A stretch of DNA of 64,000 nucleotides, taken from the NCBI GenBank assembly GCA_017992055.1, contig JAGOPK010000001.1:62001-126000 (forward strand). The letters run 5' to 3'. Within the stretch, counting starts at the first letter, position 1, and each line of letters begins with the position of its first letter. The notes below the pieces were generated by a model, which was given only the letters and a program-made list of their open reading frames with translations, searched no databases and was not told the origin of the DNA. The DNA is from Burkholderiaceae bacterium. GTDB taxonomy: Bacteria; Pseudomonadota; Gammaproteobacteria; Burkholderiales; Burkholderiaceae_C. The translations under genes were made by a program, and so were the position numbers. Of the stretch, positions 50,115-63,828 are shown one piece after another.

Positions 50115-51056
50115 TCAGGCCGGCGCCGGCCGCGCCTCGAAGTCCCGCGGCTGCTGCGGCACGGCGCTGCCCTCGGTGGTCATGCGCAGCTGCAGCCGCC
50201 CACCGACCAGGCGGCCCTGGTAGCGGTGGGTCAGCTCGCGCTGCGCGGCGCCCAGCTGTTCCAGGCTGCGCGTGGCAAAGCTCAGGCGGCCGTCGGCCTC
50301 GATGCGGCCCTCGACCAGGGTGCGCGGCACGCGCAGGAACGAGGCGCTGCCCTGCAGCAGCAGGCCTTCGCCCGAGAACTCGAAGCGCTCGACCAGCGGC
50401 CCGGCCAGCCAGTCGTAGCGCAGCTCGGCCTGCCAGCGGCCATTGACCGCCGGGCGGGCCGCGGGCCCGATCATCGCGGCCGTGCTCCGGCCGCGCCACC
50501 ACCACAGCCCCGCGCCCAGCGCCGTTGCGGCGGCCGCGCCGCCCACCGCCGTCAGGGCCAGCAGCCGGCGGCGGCCGGGCCGGGCCGGCGCGCCCAGCGT
50601 GGCCTCCAGCACGCCCACCAGCCGCGCCATGTCGGCGGCAAAGCGTGCATGGTCGATGGCCAGGGCCTGGCGCTTGGCCAGCGGCTGCAGCGTGGCCGGC
50701 AGGGCCTCGGCGGCCGGCATGGCCGCGCCGTCCAGCAGCAGCGGGATGATCTGCAGCCCGCCGCGCAGGGCAGATTCCAGCTCCTGGCGCACCACGTCCT
50801 GGTCCTCGTGCAGCCGCGGCCGGCCGGCGCCGTCGGGCACGGCCAGCCAGCGCCGGCCGATCAGCACCAGCAGCACCCGCGCCTGGTCCATGGCCTGGCG
50901 GATGCTCTGGTCGAAGGCCTGGCCGGCGCCGATGTCGTCGACATCGATGAACACCTGGTCGGCGCCGAAGCGCCGCGCCAGCGCCTCGCCGATGGCCCGT
51001 GCATGGCCGGCGCTGTCGTCGCGGCGGTAGCTGAGGAAGATGCGGGCCGGCGTCAT
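50115..51056 (-). CDS. TIR-domain membrane protein
   Basis: A 313-residue protein. The N-terminal TIR domain (about 3-150) has RIFLSYRRDDS, the VFIDVDDIGAGQ loop and LLVLIGRRWL, with E92 in the VVRQELESAL helix as the likely NADase glutamate. One transmembrane helix is at about 164-186. The C-terminal ~125 residues form a small beta-rich domain of unknown type (NGRWQAELRYDWLAGPLVERFEF). Bacterial TIR proteins cleave NAD, often in anti-phage defence, but this architecture alone does not prove it. The gene is single, not next to recognised defence genes, and its 3' end meets pntB exactly. Confidence 0.87.
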   Translation of the reverse strand: MTPARIFLSYRRDDSAGHARAIGEALARRFGADQVFIDVDDIGAGQAFDQSIRQAMDQARVLLVLIGRRWLAVPDGAGRPRLHEDQDVVRQELESALRGGLQIIPLLLDGAAMPAAEALPATLQPLAKRQALAIDHARFAADMARLVGVLEATLGAPARPGRRRLLALTAVGGAAAATALGAGLWWWRGRSTAAMIGPAARPAVNGRWQAELRYDWLAGPLVERFEFSGEGLLLQGSASFLRVPRTLVEGRIEADGRLSFATRSLEQLGAAQRELTHRYQGRLVGGRLQLRMTTEGSAVPQQPRDFEARPAPA

Positions 51057-51087
51057 GGCCGGCGCAGCATAGCGCCGCCGGGCCGGC

Positions 51088-52884
51088 TCAGCGCCGGCGG
51101 CGGCGCAGTGCGGTGGCCAGCAGGGCCCCACCGGCCAGCAGCAGGGCCCAGGACTGCGGCTCGGGCACGCTGCTGACCAGGGCCGTGCGCAGCACGGCCT
51201 CGCTGCCGTCGGTGAAGATCACGCTGAAGGCAAACTGGCCGGCGTTGTTGAGGCCGTCGTCCAGCGCGGTGATGCGCGTGTCCATCAGCTCGTGCAGGCC
51301 GGTGTCGAGGTTGCCGACGGTCTTGAACAGGCCTGGCAGCACCTCGATCTGCTGGCCCTCGACCACCAGCAGCTGCAGGTCGGCCGCATCGTGGCCGTAC
51401 CACAGGCCCTGGCGGCCTTCAGCGCCGGTCAGCGTGGCGCTGAACACCACCAGGCCGCCGTGGTTGAGCGTCACGTCGTGGAACTTGGCAAAGCTGGCAT
51501 CGGCGCCCGGCGCCGCACCGGCGGTGATGCTGCCGCTGGCGGCCAGGGTGTGGAAGCTGCCGTCGGCGTCCACCGTGAACACGCCGTAGCCCGCTGCCGC
51601 CGGCGCCGCGGTGATGGCGCTGACGAAGGCCACCGTGCCGGCGTCGTTGAGCGCCAGGCCGCGGGCCGAGTCCAGCACCAGGTTGTCCGGCAGCATCGAC
51701 AGCGGCGACAGGCTGCCGCCGCTGTCGGGCAGCAGCTTGTGGCCGAAGCTGACCGGGGTGAAGCTGGACGACAGCAGGCCCGGCACCGTCGCGCCAGGCA
51801 GGGCCAGCACCGACAGCTGGCCCTCAGCCGCCGTGGCGCCGGCGTCGTAGCGCAGCAGGGCGCCGCCCAGCTTGCGCTGGTCGGTGGTGTTGCGGCCGAA
51901 GTCGCCACGGAACACCAGGCTGCCCTGGGCATTGCTGGCGAACTGCGCCTGGCCGGCGCTGATGCCCTGGAACGGCAGGGCCACGCCCGGCACGCTGCTG
52001 CCCGGGTGCAGGATGGACACCGCGCTGCCATCGGCACGCAGCTCGACCAGGTTGCTGCGGTGCTGGGCGCCGTCGACCATCAGGCCGCTGCCGGCCTGCA
52101 GCCCGTACAGGAAGCTGCGGCCGCTGGCATCGCCGCCCACCGCCTGCACACTGGCCCAGCTGCGATTGGCGGCCGGCGTGGCCACGCCGGCGATGGCCGT
52201 GCCCGGCAGGGCCAGCAGGCGCGGGCTGCTGCTGCTGCTGCTGCTGCCGCTGCCGGTGCGCACCTGCACGCCATACACGCCGCCGCTGGCATCGAGCCGG
52301 CCGGCCTCGAAGCTGGCGCCATTGCTGCTGGCCGCATGCACCAGCTGCTGGCCATCGGCCAGCAGCTCGAAGCCGATGCTGCCCGAGCGGTTGTAGACCG
52401 CGGTGTTGACCGCCGTCACGCCGCCCGGCGCCACGCCGGTGCTGGGCGTGGCCAGCAGGCTGGTGCCCAGGGCGCCGGCCTGGCCCACCCAGTGGCGGTC
52501 GATGGCGGCGCTGCCGCTGTAGCCCAGGGTCAGCGACACCGACTGGCCATCGCCCACGCGCATGCTGCGCAGCATGCCCAGGCCCTGGCCGCCGGGCAGG
52601 CTGTCGCCGCTGCCGATCACGCGCCGCACCTCGCCGGGCTGGCCGACCATGAAGGCCGAGATCGCCGAGCTGCTGCCCGGCGCAAAGCCGACCCAGCCGT
52701 CCTCTGCCAGCGTTGGCGCGCGCAGGCCGATGGCATAGCTGCTGGAGGCGCCGCTGGCAAAGGGCAGGCCGATCTGGCCCGACAGCGCGATGGCCTCGAA
52801 ATCCAGCGCCTGGGCGGGCAAGGCCAGGCAGGCCAGGGCCAGGGCGGACAGCTTCAGGGTCTTCAGGCTCAACTGCGTCGGCAC
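51088..52884 (-). CDS. large PEP-CTERM protein with NxxG-type repeats
   Basis: A 598-residue exported protein (signal LKLSALALACLALPAQALD) ending VPEPQSWALLLAGGALLATALRRRRR, an exosortase signal. The body has spaced motifs such as LNDAGTVAFVS, NHGGLVVFSA and NNAGQFAFSV, the tandem NxxGxxxF pattern of choice-of-anchor proteins, probably a beta-propeller. A GTG at 52884 with GGAG 6 nt upstream is the best start; ATG 52917 has none. A run of seven serines is encoded by a perfect seven-copy triplet repeat (52225-52245), prone to slippage by whole codons. Confidence 0.87.
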   Translation of the reverse strand: MPTQLSLKTLKLSALALACLALPAQALDFEAIALSGQIGLPFASGASSSYAIGLRAPTLAEDGWVGFAPGSSSAISAFMVGQPGEVRRVIGSGDSLPGGQGLGMLRSMRVGDGQSVSLTLGYSGSAAIDRHWVGQAGALGTSLLATPSTGVAPGGVTAVNTAVYNRSGSIGFELLADGQQLVHAASSNGASFEAGRLDASGGVYGVQVRTGSGSSSSSSSPRLLALPGTAIAGVATPAANRSWASVQAVGGDASGRSFLYGLQAGSGLMVDGAQHRSNLVELRADGSAVSILHPGSSVPGVALPFQGISAGQAQFASNAQGSLVFRGDFGRNTTDQRKLGGALLRYDAGATAAEGQLSVLALPGATVPGLLSSSFTPVSFGHKLLPDSGGSLSPLSMLPDNLVLDSARGLALNDAGTVAFVSAITAAPAAAGYGVFTVDADGSFHTLAASGSITAGAAPGADASFAKFHDVTLNHGGLVVFSATLTGAEGRQGLWYGHDAADLQLLVVEGQQIEVLPGLFKTVGNLDTGLHELMDTRITALDDGLNNAGQFAFSVIFTDGSEAVLRTALVSSVPEPQSWALLLAGGALLATALRRRRR

Positions 52885-53070
52885 GGGCGGCTCCGTTGGG
52901 TGGGGGTTCAGCGGCATACGCCAGCGCGGCGCGGCGCAGGGCTCACCACCGCCCGCCGCGCCCCCCGACCGCGGGGTCCACGCCGGGCCCGGGCTGTAGG
53001 GAGCTTCCCCCAGGCGCGCTAGCGCCAACCCTGAGGCTGGCCGTGTCAGGAATCCGCAAGAATCCGCCCC

Positions 53071-54750
53071 ATGGACAAGATCTGGCTCAAACACTATCCC
53101 GCGGGCGTGCCGGCGGACATCCCGACCGACGTCTATCCCTCGCTGGTGGCGCTGCTGGACGAGAGCTTCACCAAGTACCGCGACAAGCCGGCCTACAGCT
53201 TCATGGGCCGCACGGTCACGTTTGGCGAGGTCGACGAGGCCTCGCGGGCCCTGGCGGCCTGGCTGCAGGCCAGCGGCCTGGAGCGGGGCGACCGCGTCGC
53301 CATCATGATGCCCAATGTGCCGCAGTACCCGGTGGCGGTGGCCGGCATCCTGCGTGCCGGCCTGGTGGTGGTCAACGTCAACCCGCTGTACACGCCGCGC
53401 GAGCTGGAGCACCAGCTCAAGGACTCGGGCGCCAAGGCCATCGTCATCCTCGAGAACTTTGCCGCCACGCTGCAGCAGGTGATCGACCATGTGCCGACCA
53501 AGAAGGTGCTGCTGGCCTCGATGGGCGACATGCTGGGCCTGGTCAAGGGCGCCATCGTCAACCATGTGGTGCGCCGGGTGAAGAAGATGGTGCCGGCCTT
53601 CAGCCTGCCCCAGGCCGTGCGCTACAAGGATGCGCTGGCCCAGGGCCGCGGCAAGACCTACACGCCGGCCAAGCAGGGCCCGGACGACATCGCCGTGCTG
53701 CAGTACACCGGCGGCACCACCGGCGTCAGCAAGGGCGCGGTGCTGCTGCACCGCAACCTGGTGGCCAATGTGCTGCAGGCCGAGGCCTGGTACCAGCCGG
53801 CGCTGAAGAAGATCCCCGCCGGCGAGCAGATCGTCACCGTCTGCGCGCTGCCGCTGTACCACATCTTCGGCTTCACGGCCAACATGATGCTGGGCATGCG
53901 CATGGGCGGCTGCAACATCCTGATTCCCAATCCGCGCGACATCCCGGCCGTGCTCAAGGAGCTGAGCGCGCAGCGCTTCCACAGCTTCCCGGCGGTCAAT
54001 ACGCTGTTCACCGCGCTGGCCAACCATCCCGACTTCGACAAGGTCGACTGGAGCCATCTGAAGATCAGCGTCGGCGGCGGCATGGCCGTCACCGCCGGCA
54101 CCGCGCGGCTGTGGCTGGAGAAGACCGGCTGCCCGATCTGCGAAGGCTATGGCCTGTCCGAGACCAGCCCCTCGGCCACCTGTAACCCGGTGGACACCAC
54201 GGCCTACAGCGGCACCATCGGCCTGCCCATGCCCGGCACCGAACTGGCCCTGCTCGATGACGACGGCCGCGAGGTCGGCGCCGGCCAGGCCGGCGAGATC
54301 GCCATCCGCGGCCCGCAGGTCATGGCCGGCTACTGGCAGCGGCCCGACGAGACGGCCAAGGTGATGACCGCCGACGGCTTCTTCCGCACCGGCGACGTGG
54401 GCATGGTCGACGAGCGCGGCTACTTCCGCATCGTCGACCGCAAGAAGGACATGATCCTGGTGTCGGGCTTCAACGTCTATCCGAACGAGGTCGAGGACGT
54501 GCTGAGCCAGATGCCCGGCGTGCTCGAATGCGCCGCCGTCGGCGTGGCCGATGCCAAGGCCGGCGAGGCGGTCAAGGTGGTCATCGTCAAGAAGGACCCG
54601 GCGCTGACCGAGGCCGATGTGCGCGCCTACTGCGAGGCCAACCTCACCGGCTACAAGCGGCCCAAGCTGGTGGAGTTCCGCACCGACCTGCCCAAGACCA
54701 CGGTGGGCAAGATCCTGCGCCGCGAGCTGCGCGACACGGCCGCGCGCTGA
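53071..54750 (+). CDS. fadD: long-chain fatty acid-CoA ligase
   Basis: A 559-residue adenylate-forming enzyme that activates fatty acids for beta-oxidation. Motifs: YTGGTTGVSKGA (P-loop), EGYGLSETSP, and the hinge GYFRIVDRKKDMILVSGFNVYPNEVE; the C-terminal PKTTVGKILRRELR contains the catalytic lysine. Full length. Upstream (52981-53070) only a short GGCGC/GCGCC hairpin (53013-53026) is seen. Its stop abuts the stop of the convergent regulator gene. Confidence 0.94.
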   Translation: MDKIWLKHYPAGVPADIPTDVYPSLVALLDESFTKYRDKPAYSFMGRTVTFGEVDEASRALAAWLQASGLERGDRVAIMMPNVPQYPVAVAGILRAGLVVVNVNPLYTPRELEHQLKDSGAKAIVILENFAATLQQVIDHVPTKKVLLASMGDMLGLVKGAIVNHVVRRVKKMVPAFSLPQAVRYKDALAQGRGKTYTPAKQGPDDIAVLQYTGGTTGVSKGAVLLHRNLVANVLQAEAWYQPALKKIPAGEQIVTVCALPLYHIFGFTANMMLGMRMGGCNILIPNPRDIPAVLKELSAQRFHSFPAVNTLFTALANHPDFDKVDWSHLKISVGGGMAVTAGTARLWLEKTGCPICEGYGLSETSPSATCNPVDTTAYSGTIGLPMPGTELALLDDDGREVGAGQAGEIAIRGPQVMAGYWQRPDETAKVMTADGFFRTGDVGMVDERGYFRIVDRKKDMILVSGFNVYPNEVEDVLSQMPGVLECAAVGVADAKAGEAVKVVIVKKDPALTEADVRAYCEANLTGYKRPKLVEFRTDLPKTTVGKILRRELRDTAAR

Positions 54751-56850
<2,100 letters not shown>

Positions 56851-56874
56851 AACCCACCCGCAGGAGTCCGACAC

Positions 56875-58332
56875 ATGCGCGTGTTCACCGCCTCGCTGGC
56901 CACCGAGACCAATACCTTTGCGCCGCTGCCCACCGGCATGGCCACCTTCCGCGACCGCGGCTACTTCAAGGCCGGCACGCATCCGCCGTTCATGACCTTC
57001 TTTGCCGGCCCGCTGTGGGCGGCGCGCGAGCGTGGCCGCGAGCGCGGCTGGACCGTCATCGAGGGCCTGGTGGCCGCGGCCCAGCCGAGTGGCACCACCA
57101 CCCGTGCCGCCTACGAGGGCCTGCGCGACGAGCTGCTGGACGACCTGCGCGCCGCGCTGCCGGTGGACATGGTGGTGCTGGGCCTGCACGGCGCGATGGT
57201 CGCCGACGGCTACGACGACTGCGAAGGCGATCTGCTGGCCCGCGTGCGTGCCCTGGTCGGCCCGGCCACGGTGATCGGCGCCGAGCTGGACCCGCACAAC
57301 CACCTCAGCGCGGCCATGGTCGCCAACGCCGACCTGCTGATCGCCTACAAGGAATATCCGCACACCGACATCCGCGAGCGCGCGGTGGAGCTGGTGGACC
57401 TGTGCGCGGCCCAGGTCGAGGGACGCATCCGGCCGGTGGTCGCCGTGGTGGACTGCGAGATGATCGTCACCATCCACACCACGCGCGAGCCGGCGCGCAG
57501 CTATGTGGACCGCTTGAGCGCGCTGGAGGGCAAGGACGGCATCGTCTCGATCAGCGTCACCCACGGCTTTGCCTGGGGCGACGTGCCCGACATGGGCACC
57601 AAGCTGCTGGTCTATGCCGATGGCGACGCGGCCAAGGCTGAATCGCTGGCGCGGCGCCTGGCCGACGAGCTGATCGCCATGCGCGAGCAGCTGTCGCCGG
57701 TCTACCCCGATGTGGACGCGGCACTCGACCAGGCCCTGGCGGTGGACGGCGGTCCGGTGGTCATTGCCGACGCCGCCGACAACCCCGGCGGCGGTGCCGC
57801 CGGCGATTCCACCTTCGTGCTGCGCCGCCTGGTCGAGCGCGGCATCGCCAATGTGGCGCTGGGCCCGCTGTGGGACCCGGTGGCCGTGGGCATCTGCTTC
57901 GACGCCGGCCTGGGCGCCACGCTGCCGCTGCGCATCGGCGGCAAGATCAGCCCGCTGTCGGGCGACCCCATCGACCTGGTGGTGACGGTCAAGGCCCTGC
58001 AGCGCGACCTGGTGATGACCGGCCTGTCCGGTGCGCCCACGCCGCTGGGCGATGCCGCGCTGGTGGAGGTGGCCGGCATCGCCATCGTGCTGATCACGCT
58101 GCGCGGCCAGGCCATGGGCACCGACATGTTCAGCCAGCTGGGCTGCGAGCTGGCGACCAAGAAAATCATCGTCGTCAAGTCGTCGCAGCACTTCTATGCT
58201 TCGTATGCGCCGATCGCGCGCCAGGTGCTCTACACCGCCGCACCGGGCTCGGTGACGCTGGACCTGGGCAGCCTGCCATACCGCAAGATCCGCCGGCCGC
58301 TGTGGCCGCTGGACAGGCCCTTGGATCGCTGA
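56875..58332 (+). CDS. M81-family metallopeptidase (MlrC-like)
   Basis: A 485-residue protein matching the MlrC family, named for the enzyme that completes degradation of the cyclic peptide microcystin. Signature segments: FTASLATETNTFAPLPTG, GLHGAMVADGYDDCEGD, ELDPHNHLSAAMV and YPHTDIRERA, which hold the zinc ligands, and the C-terminal DNPGGGAAGDSTFVLRRL domain. Many relatives have nothing to do with microcystin and sit, as here, in peptide-transport operons. It likely cleaves a small peptide or amide taken up by the transporter encoded downstream. Confidence 0.9.
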   Translation: MRVFTASLATETNTFAPLPTGMATFRDRGYFKAGTHPPFMTFFAGPLWAARERGRERGWTVIEGLVAAAQPSGTTTRAAYEGLRDELLDDLRAALPVDMVVLGLHGAMVADGYDDCEGDLLARVRALVGPATVIGAELDPHNHLSAAMVANADLLIAYKEYPHTDIRERAVELVDLCAAQVEGRIRPVVAVVDCEMIVTIHTTREPARSYVDRLSALEGKDGIVSISVTHGFAWGDVPDMGTKLLVYADGDAAKAESLARRLADELIAMREQLSPVYPDVDAALDQALAVDGGPVVIADAADNPGGGAAGDSTFVLRRLVERGIANVALGPLWDPVAVGICFDAGLGATLPLRIGGKISPLSGDPIDLVVTVKALQRDLVMTGLSGAPTPLGDAALVEVAGIAIVLITLRGQAMGTDMFSQLGCELATKKIIVVKSSQHFYASYAPIARQVLYTAAPGSVTLDLGSLPYRKIRRPLWPLDRPLDR

Positions 58333-58371
58333 GCCCCGAACTTCCGAGTCCACCCCGCAGGAGAACCCGCG

Positions 58372-59949
58372 ATGAACCGAATCCTGTCCACCGTCGCCTC
58401 GGCCGCGCTGCTGGCCGGCGCCCTGGCCGGCGCCGCCCCCGCGCTGGCCCAGACCAAGACGCTGCGCATCGTCGCCCATGCCGACCTGAAGATCGTCGAC
58501 CCCAGCTTCACCACCGCCTACATCACGCGCAACTTCGGCTACCTGGTCTACGACACGCTGTTTGCGCAGGACGCCAGCGGCACGCCGCGGCCGCAGATGG
58601 TGGACAAGTACACCACTTCCAAAGACGGCAGGCAGTGGAGCTTCACGCTGCGCCCGGGGCTGAAGTTCAGCGACGGCAGCCCGGTCACCGCGGCCGATGC
58701 CGTGGCCTCGGTCCAGCGCTGGATGAGCCGCGACGGCATCGGCCGCATCCTGGCCGCGGCCGGCGCCGAATGGCAGGCCAGCGGCCCGGCCAGCTTCACG
58801 CTGACGCTGAAGGAGCCGGTGGGCGTGGTGCTGGATGGCCTGGCCAAGCCTTCGGGCTTTCCGCTGGTGGTGATGCCCGAGCGCCTGGCCAAGCTGCCGA
58901 CCACGGCACCGCTGACCGAGGTGCTGGGCTCGGGCCCGTTTGTCTTCAAGCGCGACGAATGGGTGCCCGGCAACAAGATGGTGGTGGTGAAGAACCCGCA
59001 CTACGTGGGCCGCGCCGAGCCGCCCAGCGGCCTGTCGGGCAACAAGACGCCCAAGGTCGACCGCATCGAGTGGCTGTACCTGCCCGACGCCAACAGCGCC
59101 ATCAATGCGCTCAAGGCCGGCGAGGTGGACCTGATCGAGCAGGTGCCACCCGACTACATCACGCCGCTGCGCGGCGATGCCAATGTCAAGCTGGGCACCA
59201 ATGGCAGCTACCAGGGTTGGATCGTGCTGAACCAGCTGCACCCGCCCTTCGACAACCCCAAGGTGCGCCAGGCCCTGCTGTATGCGGTGCAGCAGGACAA
59301 GTTCCTGGCCGGCATGGGCTATCCGCTGGACATGCGGCTGAACTACTGCGCCACCTTCTTCGTCTGCGGCAGCCCCAACGACACCGCCGCCGGCGCCGAC
59401 CCCTTCCGCGGCCCCAGCGTGGCCAAGGGCAAGGAGGCGCTGGCCAGGTCGGGCTACAAGGGCGAGAAGGTCACGGTGCTGCTGCCCACCGACGTCAGCT
59501 ACCTCAATGCCGCGGCCCTGGTGACCATCCAGACCATGAAGAACATCGGCTTCAACGTCGAAGTGCAGAGCATGGACTGGTCGACGCTGGCCGGCCGCCG
59601 CGCCAAGAAGGACGCGCCGGCCGCCGGTGGCTGGAACGTCTATGTCACGGTGGCCGGCGAGTTCGACGCCAACTCGCCGATCACCAATGCCTACCTCAGC
59701 GCGGCCTGCGGCAACAGCCTGCCCGGCTGGGTCTGCGACAAGCCGCTGGACGAGCTGCGCACGGCCTGGGTCAAGGAGACGCAGCCGGCCAGGCGCCGCG
59801 CCCTGCTCGACCAGATCCAGCAGCGCGCCTACGAGGTGGCGCCCTATGTGCCCTTCGGCCAGTACTCGCCGGCCTATGCGGTGCGCAAGACGGTCAAGGG
59901 CGTGGACAAGCTCTGGAGCATTCCCAACGCCTGGGTGCTGGACAAGTGA
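58372..59949 (+). CDS. ABC transporter substrate-binding protein (DppA/OppA family)
   Basis: A 525-residue periplasmic receptor (signal [24 protein letters not shown]) of the SBP_bac_5 family: TLRPGLKFSDGSPVTAADAV near residues 90-110, then FNVEVQSMDWSTL toward the end. It delivers a peptide-like solute to the permeases encoded next. GGAG precedes the ATG. A disulfide-capable cysteine pair (CATFFVC) is in the second lobe. Substrate unknown; linkage to M81 and D-aminoacylase-like genes points to modified or D-residue-containing peptides. Confidence 0.93.
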   Translation: MNRILSTVASAALLAGALAGAAPALAQTKTLRIVAHADLKIVDPSFTTAYITRNFGYLVYDTLFAQDASGTPRPQMVDKYTTSKDGRQWSFTLRPGLKFSDGSPVTAADAVASVQRWMSRDGIGRILAAAGAEWQASGPASFTLTLKEPVGVVLDGLAKPSGFPLVVMPERLAKLPTTAPLTEVLGSGPFVFKRDEWVPGNKMVVVKNPHYVGRAEPPSGLSGNKTPKVDRIEWLYLPDANSAINALKAGEVDLIEQVPPDYITPLRGDANVKLGTNGSYQGWIVLNQLHPPFDNPKVRQALLYAVQQDKFLAGMGYPLDMRLNYCATFFVCGSPNDTAAGADPFRGPSVAKGKEALARSGYKGEKVTVLLPTDVSYLNAAALVTIQTMKNIGFNVEVQSMDWSTLAGRRAKKDAPAAGGWNVYVTVAGEFDANSPITNAYLSAACGNSLPGWVCDKPLDELRTAWVKETQPARRRALLDQIQQRAYEVAPYVPFGQYSPAYAVRKTVKGVDKLWSIPNAWVLDK

Positions 59950-59991
59950 GGCGCGGCGGGCGCCGGGGCTGAGCAAAGGATCTGATCGACC

Positions 59992-60927
<936 letters not shown>

Positions 60928-60935
60928 CCGCCAAC

Positions 60936-61808
60936 GTGAGCGCCATCACCCTCCAACCCCATGCGCCGCCGCGGCGCGGCCGTGCCGCACGCTGGCTGCA
61001 CAAGCACCCCACGCTGATCATCGGCGGCCTGCTGCTGCTGCTGGTCAGCGCGCTGTCGCTGGCCGCCCCCTGGCTGGCCACCCACGACCCGCAGGAGATC
61101 GACCCGCTGGCGCGCATGCAGCCGGCCTCGGCCGAGCACTGGCTGGGCACCGACGCGCTGGGCCGCGATCTGTTCAGCCGCACCGTCTGGGGCGGCCGCG
61201 TGTCGCTGACCGTGGGCCTGACGGTGGCCGTGCTGTCCACCGTGCTGGGCGTTCTGCTGGGCCTGATCGCCGGCTTCGTGCGCTGGGCCGACGGCCCCAT
61301 CATGCGCGTGATGGACGGGCTGATGGCCATCCCCGGCATCCTGCTGGCGATTGCGCTGATGGCCGTCACCCGCGCCAGCCTGACCACGGTCATCGTGGCC
61401 ATCACCGTGCCCGAGCTGCCGCGTGTGGTGCGCCTGGTGCGCTCGCTGGCGCTGACGCTGCGCGAGCAGCTGTATGTGGAGGCGGCGCGCGCCGTGGGCA
61501 CGCGGCTGCCGGCCATCCTGGGCCGCCATGTGCTGCCCAATATGCTGGCGCCGCTGGTGGTGCAGGCCACCTTCATCGCCGCCTCGGCGGTGCTGATCGA
61601 GGCCTCGCTGTCCTTCCTGGGCGTGGGCGTGCCGCCCCAGGTGCCCAGCTGGGGCAACATGATGGCCGAGGGCCGCAACTTCGTCAGCGTGGCCTTCCAC
61701 ATCATCCTGTACCCCGGGCTGATGCTGGCGGCCACGGTGCTGGCCATCAACCTGCTGGGCGACGGGCTGCGCGATGCGCTCGATCCACGCCTGGCGCGGC
61801 AGCTGTGA
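60936..61808 (+). CDS. ABC transporter permease (DppC family)
   Basis: A 290-residue permease starting with GTG at 60936, 8 nt after the dppB-like stop. It carries the DppC N-terminal pattern ([36 protein letters not shown]) and the EAA loop [23 protein letters not shown]. Normal length for the family. Seven bases separate it from the first ATPase gene. Confidence 0.93.
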   Translation: MSAITLQPHAPPRRGRAARWLHKHPTLIIGGLLLLLVSALSLAAPWLATHDPQEIDPLARMQPASAEHWLGTDALGRDLFSRTVWGGRVSLTVGLTVAVLSTVLGVLLGLIAGFVRWADGPIMRVMDGLMAIPGILLAIALMAVTRASLTTVIVAITVPELPRVVRLVRSLALTLREQLYVEAARAVGTRLPAILGRHVLPNMLAPLVVQATFIAASAVLIEASLSFLGVGVPPQVPSWGNMMAEGRNFVSVAFHIILYPGLMLAATVLAINLLGDGLRDALDPRLARQL

Positions 61809-61815
61809 GGCGGCG

Positions 61816-62813
<998 letters not shown>

Positions 62814-62817
<4 letters not shown>

Positions 62818-63797
62818 CGATCACCGCGCCGCTGCTCGAGGTCACCGACCTGAAGAAGCACTTTGCCGGCAGCCGCCGCTGGTTCGGCGCCCAGCCGCCC
62901 GTGGTGCAGGCGGTGGACGGCGTGAGCTTCACGCTGGCGCGGGGCGAGACGCTGTCCCTGGTGGGCGAGTCCGGCTGCGGCAAGACCACCACCGCCAAGT
63001 CGGTGCTGCGCCTGATCGAGCCCACCTCGGGCAGCGTCAGGCTCAATGGCGAGGAGCTGACCACGCTGTCGCCCGAACAGATGCGGCTGCGCCGGCGCGA
63101 TCTGCAGATCATCTTCCAGGACCCGTATGCCTCGCTGAACCCGCGCCTGCCGGCCGGCGACATCGTCGCCGAGCCGCTGCGCAACTACGGCATGGCCGAC
63201 AAGGGCCAGCGCGCGGCGCGCGCCGCCGAGCTGTTCGCCAAGGTCGGGCTGCGGCCCGAGGCGGTGCACAAGTATCCGCACGAGTTCTCCGGCGGCCAGC
63301 GCCAGCGGCTGGGCATCGCCCGCGCGCTGGCGCTCAACCCGCAGCTGATCGTCTGCGACGAGCCGGTGTCGGCACTCGACGTGTCGGTGCAGGCCCAGGT
63401 CATCAACCTGCTGATGGACCTGCAGCAGGAGCTGGGCATCGCCTACCTGTTCGTGGCCCACGACCTGGCCGTGGTGCGCCACATCAGCCACCGCGTGGCG
63501 GTGATGTACCTGGGCCGCATCGTCGAGATCGCCGACCGCGACACGCTGTTCAGCCGGCCTCAGCACCCCTACACCCAGGTGCTGCTGTCGGCCGCGCCGG
63601 TGCCCGATCCGCGCCGGCCGCCGCTGCGCCTGCTGCTGGAGGGCGACCCGCCCAGCCCGGCGCGGCCGCCCTCGGGCTGCCGCTTCCACACCCGCTGCCC
63701 GCGCGCCCAGGCGCGCTGCCGCGACGAGGCGCCGCCGCTGACCGAGCGGCCCGTGCCCGGCGGCGGCAGCCAGTGGGTGGCCTGCCACGTGATCTGA
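62814..63797 (+). CDS. ABC transporter ATP-binding protein (DppF family)
   Basis: A 327-residue ATPase with Walker A GESGCGKT, signature [17 protein letters not shown], Walker [14 protein letters not shown], and a C-terminal extension with [14 protein letters not shown] cysteines. Second ATPase of the pair. Overlaps the preceding gene by 4 nt and is followed after 31 nt by the amidohydrolase gene. Confidence 0.95.
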
Positions 63798-63828
63798 GCG
63801 TCCAACCCGCATCCAACGGAGCCCTGCC

